Shown here: positions 9,001 through 16,845 of the stretch, one piece after another
Position numbering within the stretch: the stretch's first letter is position 1
How the letters are laid out: each line of letters starts with the position of its first letter
Program-made: the position numbers and the translations under genes
The notes under the pieces: generated by a model
Databases searched by the model: none
The model's input: only the letters and a program-made list of their open reading frames with translations
What the model was told of the DNA's origin: nothing
Assembly (NCBI RefSeq): GCF_003352835.1
Contig: NZ_QLVD01000011.1
Span: 1 to 64,000 of the forward strand
Direction: 5' to 3'
Source of the DNA: Ornithinimicrobium murale
GTDB lineage: Bacteria; Actinomycetota; Actinomycetes; Actinomycetales; Dermatophilaceae
Length of the DNA: 64,000 nucleotides

Positions 9001-10540
9001 AGCGGTGGGCCTGCTCGGGGTCCTCCCGCCGGGTCATCAGGGCGACCGCGTCGAGCAGGACGCTCAGGCCCTCGTAGTCGACCATGCTGCCGGTGAAGCC
9101 GATGACGGGCCGATCCGTGTGGATGCCCTGCTCACGCGCGTAGGCCGCGTCGGTGGGAAGCGGCAGATAGACGTCGGTGTCGACGGCGTTGGGAGCCAGC
9201 GAGATCCGCTCCGCGGGGACGCCACGCCGGATCAGCTCCTGGCGGGTCTCCTCGGTGATCGCCAACACAGCGTCCGCCTCGGTCGCGACGAGGGTCTCCA
9301 GCTCGACGTGCTGGGCATAACGCTCGGTCTGGTCCCAGCCCGTTTTCGTCGAGGCCTCCGTGATCTCCCAGAGCCCACGCACCTCATAGACAAAGGGCAC
9401 CCCCAGGCGGCGTGCCGCGATGAGGGCGGGCAGGGCGGTGCGGAAGTTGGATGCGGCGTGGATCAGGCTGGGTCTCAGCAGGCGGGCTTCGCGGACGAAG
9501 GCGTCTGCGGCCTCCAGGACGAAGTGGTCAAAGGGGGTCGCGTCGACGGAACTTCCCGGCAGGTGCACGTAGGTCACGCCGTCGAGCTGCTCGGACTGCC
9601 GGACGCGATCGGGCTTGGCAGTGTCGGTCGAGGAGTCCCAGGGATAGCCAGGGCGGGCGACGACGCACACGTCCTCGCCGCTGGCCAGCAGGCCCGTCGC
9701 CATGCCGTGTGTGCGGATCGAATAGCCATTCGTGTTGAAGACCGGCGTGGAGTGCGCGCAATACATGATGCGCCCACGCTCGGGGAGGTAGGCGACCCCA
9801 TGGGCACGCGGGGGCAACTCGATGCCGCGCTGATCGACCCGGTCACCGCCCAGGATGCGGCGCGGCAGGATGGCGTCCGTTCCGGTGAATTCCTCGACCA
9901 CCTCGGCGTGGCGCTCCAGGAGGCGGGCCAGGTCGCTGACCCGTCCCTCCTGAAACCAACCCCGCGACAGCACGGCCTTCAGGCTGTCCGTGCTGGGCTC
10001 GCGCTCCAGCCAGTCCTTGAGCTCCTCAAAACTGTAGTCCGAGAGCCGCAACGTGGTCTCTGACTGCGACGTTAGGGGAGGCCGCCGCGTGCCGGGCGGC
10101 GCTGTGGCCGCCGTCTCCGCTACCCAGCTGCCTGTGTCGGAACCCACCGCGCCACCCCCAACCAAGCTGGGCTGCGTCGGAATCGAGTTCTTACCGCCGC
10201 CCCGGCCCCAACGCATACCGAGGGGGTCCGCGATGCGCTTGCCCATCCGGTAGGACCGGGACCCGCGCACCCGCTTGAGGTCGGCCTTGAGTCGCGCACT
10301 CTCCTTGCGATAGGCCTTGAGGGAGCCATGAGCCGTGCCGAGCCGCCGCGTGAGATCTGCATTTTGGGCCTGCAATGCGACGAGCTGCTGCTTTAGCTCA
10401 GCGAGGTGGATGCTCTGCTGGACGTCCCGGTCGCGGAGCTCCTGGTAGTGGCTGGGTGCTTCCGGGTCGGCTGCGAAGGCGGCTGCCAGGACACTGCGCA
10501 GGGAGGCTTCGTCCCGTGCCTCGTCCGCGTGAAAGTTCAC
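6029..10540 (-). CDS. Giant multidomain glycosyltransferase (three GT-B modules)
   Basis: Predicted 1503 residues, GTG start at 10540 with AGGAG seven bases upstream. Residues about 31-92 form a coiled coil ending in the GSRSYRMGK motif common in polysaccharide glycosyltransferases. Module 1 (about 250-640) is a GT4 enzyme (GFTGSMVDYEGL, then MVSPLKPLEALSAGKA). Module 2 (about 680-960) resembles CgeB/DUF3880-type transferases (GLIADEF, TVAYAGTYYGDRY, SRRVVEVAASGG). Module 3 (about 1180-1490) is another GT4-like domain (VPNGVPVEAL, VGILPERKRLDL, SDFESFHLTIADGAASG). One chain could add several sugars in order. No membrane segment or signal peptide is seen, so it is cytoplasmic. It is convergent with the heparinase-like gene. 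Confidence 0.85.
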   Translation of the reverse strand: MNFHADEARDEASLRSVLAAAFAADPEAPSHYQELRDRDVQQSIHLAELKQQLVALQAQNADLTRRLGTAHGSLKAYRKESARLKADLKRVRGSRSYRMGKRIADPLGMRWGRGGGKNSIPTQPSLVGGGAVGSDTGSWVAETAATAPPGTRRPPLTSQSETTLRLSDYSFEELKDWLEREPSTDSLKAVLSRGWFQEGRVSDLARLLERHAEVVEEFTGTDAILPRRILGGDRVDQRGIELPPRAHGVAYLPERGRIMYCAHSTPVFNTNGYSIRTHGMATGLLASGEDVCVVARPGYPWDSSTDTAKPDRVRQSEQLDGVTYVHLPGSSVDATPFDHFVLEAADAFVREARLLRPSLIHAASNFRTALPALIAARRLGVPFVYEVRGLWEITEASTKTGWDQTERYAQHVELETLVATEADAVLAITEETRQELIRRGVPAERISLAPNAVDTDVYLPLPTDAAYAREQGIHTDRPVIGFTGSMVDYEGLSVLLDAVALMTRREDPEQAHRFQVVLAGSGPAEAALKARAQELGITDRVRFLGRLPQTQIPRLLSTIDIMPLPRLSLPVTEMVSPLKPLEALSAGKALVLSDVSPHRVFAGDDQDRARLVPAGDADALAGALLELIDDKDLRLNLGRAGRLWCLDHRTWAHVAPEVAGTHQQAQRNHDDAVSTKDSRTLASLRVGLIADEFTTTTLQASVQVTPLGRVSWREQLTDLDLVFIESAWEGNGGQWHRGVGQYEPEEHQDIVDLLTAARELGIPSVFWNKEDPVHFNRFVGTAALCDHIFTTDAGRIPAYLEHGEPTLRTVSALPFYAQPRIHNPLPTDRPFEPTVAYAGTYYGDRYAQRSRELASMLTAAQPHGLTIYDRQADNPDSPYHFPPRFTAHVQGSLPYAEVLKSYKSHLASLNVNSVADSPSMFSRRVVEVAASGGVVLSGPGRGVNETFGSAIPTSADPAVWSAHLHTWANDPQERLREAWLQLRSVLRSHTADTALTILARTAGLAITGPTLPSYAVVLDSPDAQAGVGHLVESLLAQSVRPAQVALEGSNGTVTGLLKAAGVEVVAGPTGLTADWVGVLDEVRPRTWFEDLLLATRYGDWEALEAGPDPRLHEADPISEPADQPEARWDLVSHKVTREQASVAQALTASGVAGLHLLTPVQVAQATTDSREEPTEVSDRHTGTRVVVAGHDLKFAGGLIEALQDSGARVDLDVWDNHTQHDEERSLDLLASADTVFCEWGLGNLEWYSRHVRPDQRLVVRVHLQELDRPYLARTEHANVDAYVFVGELIRGAAIRGHGVPRERSLVVPNGVPVEALALPKTADAHRTIGLVGILPERKRLDLALDVVEGLKERGEDYTLRIKGKLPADLPWMKDRPDELAWFDAQFARIDRLNADRPETVMLDGHGDDMAQWYRKIGVALSVSDFESFHLTIADGAASGALPAVLAWDGSDLIYPRDWLSSTTGQIVERIDTAPRDPEPIQAVVRARFEAAEVFRRLAAVALG

Positions 10541-10785
10541 CAGTCAGCTCCTCTCATCGTCGCCTCACCGACCCCATCCTGCCAGGCACCCGCAGACCTG
10601 GGTGGGTGTACTCCTCGGGCAGGGCCACCCGTAGCCGCCAGGCTTGGGGGCTTCCTCGCTGCCCTGTGTGCGAGTCAGGAATTGAGGCGTGGATTTGGAT
10701 GAAGTGCAGACGTCCGGCGGGACATGCCTAGTTCCAGAGGCAGAACAGTTAGGCTTCCGACAGCGACAACGAAACGGAGTGATCT
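10541..10785. other. Divergent intergenic region between glycosyltransferase and aminotransferase genes
   Basis: This 245-bp spacer separates the minus-strand glycosyltransferase from the plus-strand aminotransferase and must hold promoters for both. A clear GGAG lies six bases before the ATG at 10786. I see no strong palindrome or small gene in it. Confidence 0.5.
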
Positions 10786-11910
10786 ATGAGCGAGTTGGCC
10801 ATGATCCCGGCGGCCAAGCCGATCATCGGGGATGAGGAGCGCGAGGCCGTCGACCGCGTCATGCGGTCGGGGATGGTGGCGCAGGGGCCGGAGGTCGCGG
10901 CGTTCGAGCAGGAGTTCGCCGAGCAGGTGGTCGGTGGGCGCACCTGTGTCGCGGTCAACTCGGGCACCTCGGGGCTGCACCTCGGCCTGCTCGCTGCGGG
11001 GGTCGGTCCCGGCGATGAGGTGATCGTGCCGTCCTTCACCTTCGCGGCGACGGCCAACTCGGTTGCGCTGACCGGCGCGACGCCGGTCTTCGCCGACATC
11101 GAGGCCGACACCTTCAACCTGGCCCCGGAGAGCGTGCGCGCGGCGATCAACGACAACACCGCGGCGATCATGCCGGTGCACCTGTATGGTCACCCGGCCG
11201 ACATGACCTCACTGCAGAGGATCGCCGATGAGGCGGGCGTGCAGGTGTTCGAGGACGCCGCGCAGGCGCACGGGGCGCAGTATGCCGGGGCGCCGGTCGG
11301 CAGTTTCGGCGCCTTTGCGATGTTCAGCCTGTATCCGACGAAGAACATGACCTCGGGTGAGGGTGGGATGGTCTCGTGCGCGGACGAGGAGATGGCCCGC
11401 GGGATCCGGTTGCTGCGCAACCAGGGCATGGAGGCGCAGTACGCCAACGAGATCGTTGGCCTGAACAACCGGATGACGGACATCCACGCTGCCATCGGGA
11501 GGGTGCAGCTGACCAAGGTCGGGGCCTGGACGGCCACGCGCCAGGAGAACGCCGCCTGGTTGGACGCGAACCTGGGCGGCATCGACGGGGTCGTGGTGCC
11601 GTCGGTGCGCGAGGGGTGCACGCACGTCTATCACCAGTACACGATCCGCCTCGATGGTGCCTCGGGGCAGGAGCGGGACCGGGTCGTCGCGGCCCTGCGC
11701 GAGGAGCACAAGGTCGGCTGCGGTGTCTACTATCCGACGCCCAACCACGAGCTGGTCTCGCTGCACAGGTTCGCTCCGGAGCACGATCTGCCGGAGACGG
11801 CCCGGGCCGCCGCCGAGGTGATCAGCCTGCCGGTCCACCCCTCGCTGTCCCAGGGCGACCTGGACCGGATCGCCGCGGCCGTGGCCGACGCCGTGAAGGC
11901 AGGTGCGTGA
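10786..11910 (+). CDS. DegT/DnrJ/EryC1/StrS-family sugar aminotransferase
   Basis: Predicted 374 residues. It is a PLP enzyme that puts an amino group on a keto-sugar nucleotide. It shows the fold-type I pattern VNSGTSGLHLGL, the Asp pocket in VFEDAAQAHGA and the Schiff-base Lys about 186 in YPTKNMTSGEGG. The next gene (ATG overlapping this stop by one base) encodes a Gfo/Idh/MocA sugar dehydrogenase. That pair matches WbpB/WbpE or WlbA/WlbC, which convert UDP-GlcNAcA into a 3-amino-3-deoxy uronate. The exact substrate is inferred from the pairing. Confidence 0.85.
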   Translation: MSELAMIPAAKPIIGDEEREAVDRVMRSGMVAQGPEVAAFEQEFAEQVVGGRTCVAVNSGTSGLHLGLLAAGVGPGDEVIVPSFTFAATANSVALTGATPVFADIEADTFNLAPESVRAAINDNTAAIMPVHLYGHPADMTSLQRIADEAGVQVFEDAAQAHGAQYAGAPVGSFGAFAMFSLYPTKNMTSGEGGMVSCADEEMARGIRLLRNQGMEAQYANEIVGLNNRMTDIHAAIGRVQLTKVGAWTATRQENAAWLDANLGGIDGVVVPSVREGCTHVYHQYTIRLDGASGQERDRVVAALREEHKVGCGVYYPTPNHELVSLHRFAPEHDLPETARAAAEVISLPVHPSLSQGDLDRIAAAVADAVKAGA

Positions 11911-12944
11911 TGACCGATCAGCTCCAGGGCCGGGCCGGGGCGGGCGCGCTGCCGGAGGGCCAGACGATCCGGATGGGTCTGATCGGGCTCGGGGCGATGG
12001 GCCGCCACCACGCCCGGGTGATCCGTGAGGTCCAGGGCATGGAGCTGGTGGCGGTGGCCGATGCCCAGGGTGACAAGCACGGTGTCGCCGGGGGCCTGGA
12101 GGTGCAGCCTGACGTCGAGTCACTGATCGCCCAGGGCATCGACGCGGCGATGGTGGCGGTGCCGACCTATCTGCACGAGCCGGTGGGCCTGGCGCTGGCG
12201 CAGGCGGGCGTGCACGCGATGATCGAGAAGCCGATCGCCGCAACCTTTCAGGAGGGTGAGCGGGTCGCCGCGGCCTTCGAGTCGGCGGGGCTGGTCGGCT
12301 GCGTGGGCTATGTCGAGCGGTGCAACCCCGCGCTGCTGGAGATGCGGCACCGGATCGAGGCCGGTGAGCTGGGCAACGTCTATCAGATCACCACCTCGCG
12401 CCAGGGGCCCTTCCCGGCACGGATCGCTGACGTCGGGGTGGTCAAGGACCTGGCCACGCACGATGTCGACCTCACGTCCTGGATCGCCCAGTCTCCCTAC
12501 GCGCTGATCAGTGCGCAGGTGACCCACCGCTCCGGGCGCGAGCACGAGGACATGGTCGTCGCGTCCGGCCGGTTGCAGAACGGCACGATCGTCAACCACA
12601 TCGTCAACTGGCTCTCGCCGCTGAAGGTCCGCGAGACCGTCGCGACCGGCGAGAAGGGCTCCTTCATCGCCAACACCCTCTCCGGTGACCTGACCTTCGT
12701 GGCCAACGGTGACGTCCGCTCCGAGTGGGACATTGACCGCCAGTTCAAGGGTGTCTCTGAGGGAGACTCGATCCGTTATGCGATCGCCAAGCGTGAGCCG
12801 TTGCGGGTGGAGCAGGAGAACTTCCGGGACCGCCTGTGGGGCAGAGAGTCCGAGTCGGTGAGCATGGCCGAGGGTGTGCACGCCCTGAAGGTCGTCGAGG
12901 CGGTGCTCAAATCAGCGAGCACGGGCCGCAGTGTTGGTCTTTGA
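11910..12944 (+). CDS. Gfo/Idh/MocA-family sugar-nucleotide dehydrogenase
   Basis: Predicted 344 residues from ATG 11910, which overlaps the aminotransferase stop (TGATG). It has an N-terminal NAD-binding GLIGLGAMGRHH, EKPIA near residue 105, and the substrate-side DLATHDVDLTSW with the conserved His and Asp of this family. It most likely oxidises C3 of a UDP-HexNAc or UDP-HexNAcA so that the preceding aminotransferase can aminate it. A dedicated N-acetyltransferase, often the third partner, is not in the window. Confidence 0.82.
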   Translation: MTDQLQGRAGAGALPEGQTIRMGLIGLGAMGRHHARVIREVQGMELVAVADAQGDKHGVAGGLEVQPDVESLIAQGIDAAMVAVPTYLHEPVGLALAQAGVHAMIEKPIAATFQEGERVAAAFESAGLVGCVGYVERCNPALLEMRHRIEAGELGNVYQITTSRQGPFPARIADVGVVKDLATHDVDLTSWIAQSPYALISAQVTHRSGREHEDMVVASGRLQNGTIVNHIVNWLSPLKVRETVATGEKGSFIANTLSGDLTFVANGDVRSEWDIDRQFKGVSEGDSIRYAIAKREPLRVEQENFRDRLWGRESESVSMAEGVHALKVVEAVLKSASTGRSVGL

Positions 12945-13050
12945 AGGGACGTCTCTGCCGGTTGAACTGCACGTGCCGCCGGTCTTGGCAGCCAGGGGGC
13001 ATGAGATCGGGCGTATCTTGCAAGGGCGGCGGAGCCAGACTTCATCTGAT

Positions 13051-13467
13051 CTAGTTGGTCGTCGATAGAGGAAGTCGAATCTTGAGTGCCACTGGGCTGG
13101 GTCTCGCCGTGAACACCGTGGTGGAAGGCAAGACTAGCCCGAGGTAGGCGGACCAGCCTCCGAAGGCGACCTTGGGTGCAGTCCTCCGCTTGAACTTGGA
13201 CCGCACTTTCCGTGCGGGGCCGTCCAACTCCGAGATCGCCCGAGAGTTCTGGATAATCGAACTTGCGGAGACGAGCACCACCCAACACCCCGCCGTGCAG
13301 TAGTTTCTGCCTGTCGCAACTTGGGCATTCACGGTCTGCTTCCCGGGAACGTGTGTGCCGACGACGCAGGCATGGGCGAAACTGACGGAGAACTTCGTCC
13401 AGTAGGTGAGCGTGGCGTTTGGTGCCCATTCGCGGTCGCCCGCCAGGCCACACTGCAGGTTTGAAAC
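13051..13467 (-). pseudogene. Unrecognised gene remnant in frame with and directly behind wecB
   Basis: Immediately after the wecB stop the same frame stays open for about 138 codons to a TAG at 13051. The translation looks protein-like (LTYWTKFSVSFAHACVVGTHV, then NYCTAGCWVVLVSASSII and VAFGGWSAYLGLVLP), with several Cys and aromatic residues. The DNA is visibly less GC-rich than its surroundings. There is no convincing start: the only in-frame candidate is GTG at 13332, in the middle. I read it as the tail of a transferred gene that lost its 5' part, or a read-through extension of WecB. I do not recognise a family. Confidence 0.35.
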
Positions 13468-14619
13468 TCAGCCGCCGAACTCGGCGGGACGCTCGGTGCC
13501 GTTGAGCAGGTGCGAGATGGCGGCCACGCTCCGTGCCGCCGCCTTGCCGTCGCCATAGGGATTCACGGCGTTGGCCATCGCATCGAAGGCCGCGGTGTCG
13601 TCCAGGAGGGCCGTGACTTCGGTGACGATCCGCTCCTCGTCCGTGCCGATGAGCTTCACGGTGCCGGCCTCGACCGCCTCGGGCCGCTCGGTGTTCTCGC
13701 GCATGACGAGGACGGGCTTGCCGAGGGAGGGAGCCTCCTCCTGGACACCGCCTGAGTCGGTGAGCACCACCGTGGAGGCTGCCATCACGCGGGTGAACTC
13801 GCCATAGGCCAGCGGTTCAGTGACCAGAACGTTGGTGAGGCCTTCGAGGTGCGGCAACACAGCCTCACGCACGATGGGATTGCGGTGCGCCGGCAGCACG
13901 ATCGTCAGGTCGGGATAGCGCTCGCCGAGTCGGCGCAGGGCCCGGCCGACGCCCTGCATGGCGTCGCCCCAGTTCTCCCGGCGGTGCGTGGTGACCAGCA
14001 GGATCTGGTCGCCGTCGGCGACGTGCTTGGCCAAGCGCTCGTCCGCGATCGGCAGGCCCTGCTCCACGGTGTGCAGGAGGGCGTCGATGACCGTGTTGCC
14101 CGTGATGACGATCAGGTCCTCGGCGATGCCCTCGCGGGTCAGGTTGGCCTTCGACGTGGAGGTGGGGGCCAGGTGCAGCCCCGCCACCTGCGTCGTGATC
14201 TTGCGGTTGGCCTCCTCCGGGAAGGGGGAGTGGATGTTGCCGCTGCGCAGGCCGGCCTCCAGATGGACCACCGGGATCTGACGGTAGAACGCTGCGATCG
14301 AGGCGGCCGCGACCGTCGAGGTGTCACCCTGCACCAGGACGGCGTCGGGCGCGTTCTCCAACAACACCGGGTCGAGGCGCTCGAAGACCTTGGCCATGAG
14401 CACGTTGAGCGTCTGTCCGTGCGCGAAGACGTCGAGGTCAAAGTCGGGGGCGATCCCAAAGATGTCGTTGACCTGGTCGAGCATCTCGCGGTGCTGGCCG
14501 GTCACTGCCGTGAGCGACTCGAACTGGTCGCTGGCCTCGAGGGCCTTGATGACCGGAGCTACCTTGATGGCCTCGGGTCGGGTGCCATAGATGGTCATCA
14601 CCCGCTTGGGAGAGGTCAC
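13468..14619 (-). CDS. wecB: UDP-N-acetylglucosamine 2-epimerase (non-hydrolysing)
   Basis: Predicted 383 residues from GTG 14619. The frame is open further upstream, but homology starts at KRVMTIYGTRPEAIK. It interconverts UDP-GlcNAc and UDP-ManNAc, feeding WecC (2016-3269). Visible motifs include VQGDTS, HLEAGLRSGN, FPEEANRK, TTHRRENWG, LTDSGGVQEEAPSLGKPV and RENTERPEA, all standard for the family and for its active site and allosteric UDP-GlcNAc pocket. It starts two bases after the DUF4235 gene and is probably cotranscribed with it. It reads towards the rest of the polysaccharide locus. Confidence 0.95.
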   Translation of the reverse strand: MTSPKRVMTIYGTRPEAIKVAPVIKALEASDQFESLTAVTGQHREMLDQVNDIFGIAPDFDLDVFAHGQTLNVLMAKVFERLDPVLLENAPDAVLVQGDTSTVAAASIAAFYRQIPVVHLEAGLRSGNIHSPFPEEANRKITTQVAGLHLAPTSTSKANLTREGIAEDLIVITGNTVIDALLHTVEQGLPIADERLAKHVADGDQILLVTTHRRENWGDAMQGVGRALRRLGERYPDLTIVLPAHRNPIVREAVLPHLEGLTNVLVTEPLAYGEFTRVMAASTVVLTDSGGVQEEAPSLGKPVLVMRENTERPEAVEAGTVKLIGTDEERIVTEVTALLDDTAAFDAMANAVNPYGDGKAAARSVAAISHLLNGTERPAEFGG

Positions 14620-14621
14620 GT

Positions 14622-14924
14622 CTACTTCGCCTTGGCCTGCGCTGCTTCGCGCGACTGCTGCAGAGCCTGCGGGAGGTGGCCGGTGGACTTCTCGTAGAGC
14701 CTGGTGGCCTGGCGGTTGGCGATCAGCCGGCTGAGGCCCACGATCGCTCCGGAGAGCACCGCGAAGGCGATGGCTTCCTTGATGTCGATGTCCGGGTCCT
14801 CGGGGTTGCTCGGGGAGTCGCCGCCGGAGACGAACTTCCATGTCCCGTCGGTCAGTTTGCGCGCGACCACGCTCGCCCCGACGGCCGCGCCAGCCGCCAT
14901 CACCTTCCACATCAAGTTACCCAT
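14622..14924 (-). CDS. DUF4235 small membrane protein
   Basis: Predicted 100 residues. It begins MGNLMWKVMAAGAAVGASVVARK, and a second hydrophobic stretch AIAFAVLSGAIVGLSRLIANRQATRLY ends in the motif typical of DUF4235. The C-terminus is a charged tail (QQSREAAQAKAK). Function is unknown for the family, which is widespread in actinobacteria. It directly precedes wecB with no gap for a promoter, so the two are probably cotranscribed. Confidence 0.8.
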   Translation of the reverse strand: MGNLMWKVMAAGAAVGASVVARKLTDGTWKFVSGGDSPSNPEDPDIDIKEAIAFAVLSGAIVGLSRLIANRQATRLYEKSTGHLPQALQQSREAAQAKAK

Positions 14925-14946
14925 GGCCCCTAGCCTGCCACGACCA

Positions 14947-15729
14947 CTACGCCGGTGCCTGCCCGGTATAGATCGTGTCCGCGATCCGGTCGCGCAGGGC
15001 CACGAACTCCGGGGTGGAGCGCAGCTCCTTGCCGGGGAGCACGCGGCCGTACTGCTGGGAGATCGTCACGGGCTCGTCCAGGACGACGCGGCCCGGCCGG
15101 GGGCTCATCACCAGGACCCGGTCGCCCAGGAAGACGGCCTCTTCCACGCTGTGCGTGATGAAGAAGATGGTCTTCCGACGCTCGCGGGAGATCTGTAGCA
15201 GGTCCATCTGCAGGCGCTCACGGGTCAAGGCGTCGAGCGCGCCGAAGGGTTCGTCCATCAGGATGATCTCTGGGTCGTTGGCCAGGACCCGTGCGATCTG
15301 GGCCCGTTGCTGCATGCCGCCGGAGAGCTCATAGGTCTTCTGGTCCTCGAAGCCAGCCAGCCCGACCAGGTCGAGGCACCGCTGCCCGGTCTCGCGGCGC
15401 TCGGCGGCGCCAACGCCGCGGAACTTGAGCCCGAGCTCGACGTTCTTGCGCACGGTCAGCCACGGATAGAGGTTGGCCTGTTGGAAGACCACACCCCGCT
15501 CCCAGGAGGGTCCGGTGATGAGGGAGTCGTTCACCCGGGCCTGCCCGCCGGTTGGGCGCAGGAAACCGGCGAGGATCTTCAGCAGCGTGGTTTTCCCACA
15601 CCCCGAGGGGCCCACGACGCACACGAACTGCCCGGCCGGCACGTGGAGTGAGGTGTCTGCCAGGGCGTGGACGACCTCCCCGCTGTCGGTGATATACCGC
15701 TGCGAGACCTCGTCCAGGGTGAAACTCAC
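14947..15729 (-). CDS. tauB: Taurine/sulfonate-type ABC transporter ATP-binding protein
   Basis: Predicted 260 residues. Walker A is GPSGCGKTT (about residues 39-47), the Q-loop is FQQANLYPW, the signature is LSGGMQQR and Walker B is IILMDEP, followed by HS in ITHSVEEA. The FQQANLYPWLTV and GMQQR patterns belong to the nitrate/sulfonate/taurine (SsuB/TauB) branch. Its GTG start overlaps the stop of the binding-protein gene (GTGA). It is the last gene of a three-gene operon and energises uptake with TauA and TauC. The substrate is inferred from the binding protein. Confidence 0.88.
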   Translation of the reverse strand: MSFTLDEVSQRYITDSGEVVHALADTSLHVPAGQFVCVVGPSGCGKTTLLKILAGFLRPTGGQARVNDSLITGPSWERGVVFQQANLYPWLTVRKNVELGLKFRGVGAAERRETGQRCLDLVGLAGFEDQKTYELSGGMQQRAQIARVLANDPEIILMDEPFGALDALTRERLQMDLLQISRERRKTIFFITHSVEEAVFLGDRVLVMSPRPGRVVLDEPVTISQQYGRVLPGKELRSTPEFVALRDRIADTIYTGQAPA

Positions 15730-16832
15730 TGACCGGCGACCTTGGCGATCGCGTCGGTGTAGATCGCTGCCTCGTAGTCCTCGGCCGGGTTGACCTCGTC
15801 GATCTCCTCCTGAGTGACCAGGAAGTCGGCCGTGTTGATCAGGTCCTGTGCCAGCTGGCCACCGAAGTAGTCCTCGCCGGCCTGCTCTGCGGCGGGCAGG
15901 AAGGTGTAGCCCCCGAGCTGGTCAAGGACCTCCTCGGTGGGGATGCCCAGCTGCACGCCGATCGACTCGGCTGCGGCGTCCGGGTCATCCAGAATCATCT
16001 GGACGGCCTGGTCCTGCAGCGCGGTCCAGACCTCCATGAACTCCGGGTTCGCCTCGACGAACTCCGTGGTGGCTCCCGCCAGGTCGAAAGTGGGGGCACC
16101 GGCCTCGGCCGTGTCGGCGGCGGACAGGATGATCTGGCCGCTCTCGGTCAGCAGGGGCAGCGTGGGTGCCCACACCCAGGCCGCGTCGATCTCCTGGCGC
16201 TCCCAGGCCGCCAGCATGGCGTCCGGGGAGAGGTTGATCAGCTCGACGTCCGCCGGGGACATGCCGTCCCGCTCCAGCGCGGCCAGCAGTGAGTAGTGGG
16301 CGGTGGACGCGAACGGCACGGCGATGGACTTGCCGGCCAGGTCGGCGAGGCTCTCTCCGCCACCCTCCTGCACCACCAGCGACTCGGCCTCGCCGATCAC
16401 GTCGTGGATCCAGATGACCTGCATGTCGATGTTGTTCGGGGGAGAGACCGCCTTCGTGGCGGGGCTGGAGCCGACCAGGCCGAGGTCGACCGACCCGGAG
16501 CCGAAGGCCTGCACCATCTCCCCGCCCGAGGCGACCTTGACCCACGAGACGGTGGCATTCGGCATACAGGCCTCGAGCCATCCCAGGTCCCGCACCACCA
16601 GGTCCCCGTTCGGGATCGGCTGGTAGCCGACCTCCACGGTGGTGTCGATGTCCTCGTTGACGTCCACCGGGCACTCGCTGGCAGCGCCAGCGTCGCCGGA
16701 GGCCTCCTCGTCGTCCGGGTTGCTCGAGCGGCCCTCGTCAACACACCCTGCGAGCAGGATGCCGGCGGCCGCGACGAGGGCGGCGCCCCGGGCGGACCGG
16801 GCACGGGTGACTGCAGAACGGCGTGTGGTCAT
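15726..16832 (-). CDS. tauA: Taurine-type ABC transporter substrate-binding lipoprotein
   Basis: Predicted 368 residues from ATG 16832, which has AAGGAG seven bases upstream. An in-frame GTG further up lies in the permease gene. The N-terminus MTTRRSAVTRARSARG is followed by a hydrophobic core and the lipobox LLAGC (Cys 30). The mature part starts TVEVGYQPIPNGDLVVRDLGW and has LGLVGSSPATKAV and VIWIHDVIGEAESLVV, the TauA/NMT1-like pattern. It captures taurine or a similar sulfonate outside the membrane and hands it to TauC. A ThiY-like pyrimidine role was considered, because a TPP riboswitch lies next door, but the IPNGD and DVIGEAE motifs fit TauA better. Confidence 0.82.
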   Translation of the reverse strand: MTTRRSAVTRARSARGAALVAAAGILLAGCVDEGRSSNPDDEEASGDAGAASECPVDVNEDIDTTVEVGYQPIPNGDLVVRDLGWLEACMPNATVSWVKVASGGEMVQAFGSGSVDLGLVGSSPATKAVSPPNNIDMQVIWIHDVIGEAESLVVQEGGGESLADLAGKSIAVPFASTAHYSLLAALERDGMSPADVELINLSPDAMLAAWERQEIDAAWVWAPTLPLLTESGQIILSAADTAEAGAPTFDLAGATTEFVEANPEFMEVWTALQDQAVQMILDDPDAAAESIGVQLGIPTEEVLDQLGGYTFLPAAEQAGEDYFGGQLAQDLINTADFLVTQEEIDEVNPAEDYEAAIYTDAIAKVAGQ

Positions 16833-16845
16833 GGTCTTCTCCTTG

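Noticed and set aside
6254-10063. Long plus-strand frames (441, 329 and 373 codons) opposite the glycosyltransferase
   Set aside because: They are overlapping antisense shadows with no motifs. The glycosyltransferase frame is continuous and has three recognisable modules.
12776-13453. A 225-codon minus-strand gene
   Set aside because: It overlaps the end of the sugar dehydrogenase and is Arg-rich low-quality sequence. The frame directly behind wecB in this stretch is more protein-like.
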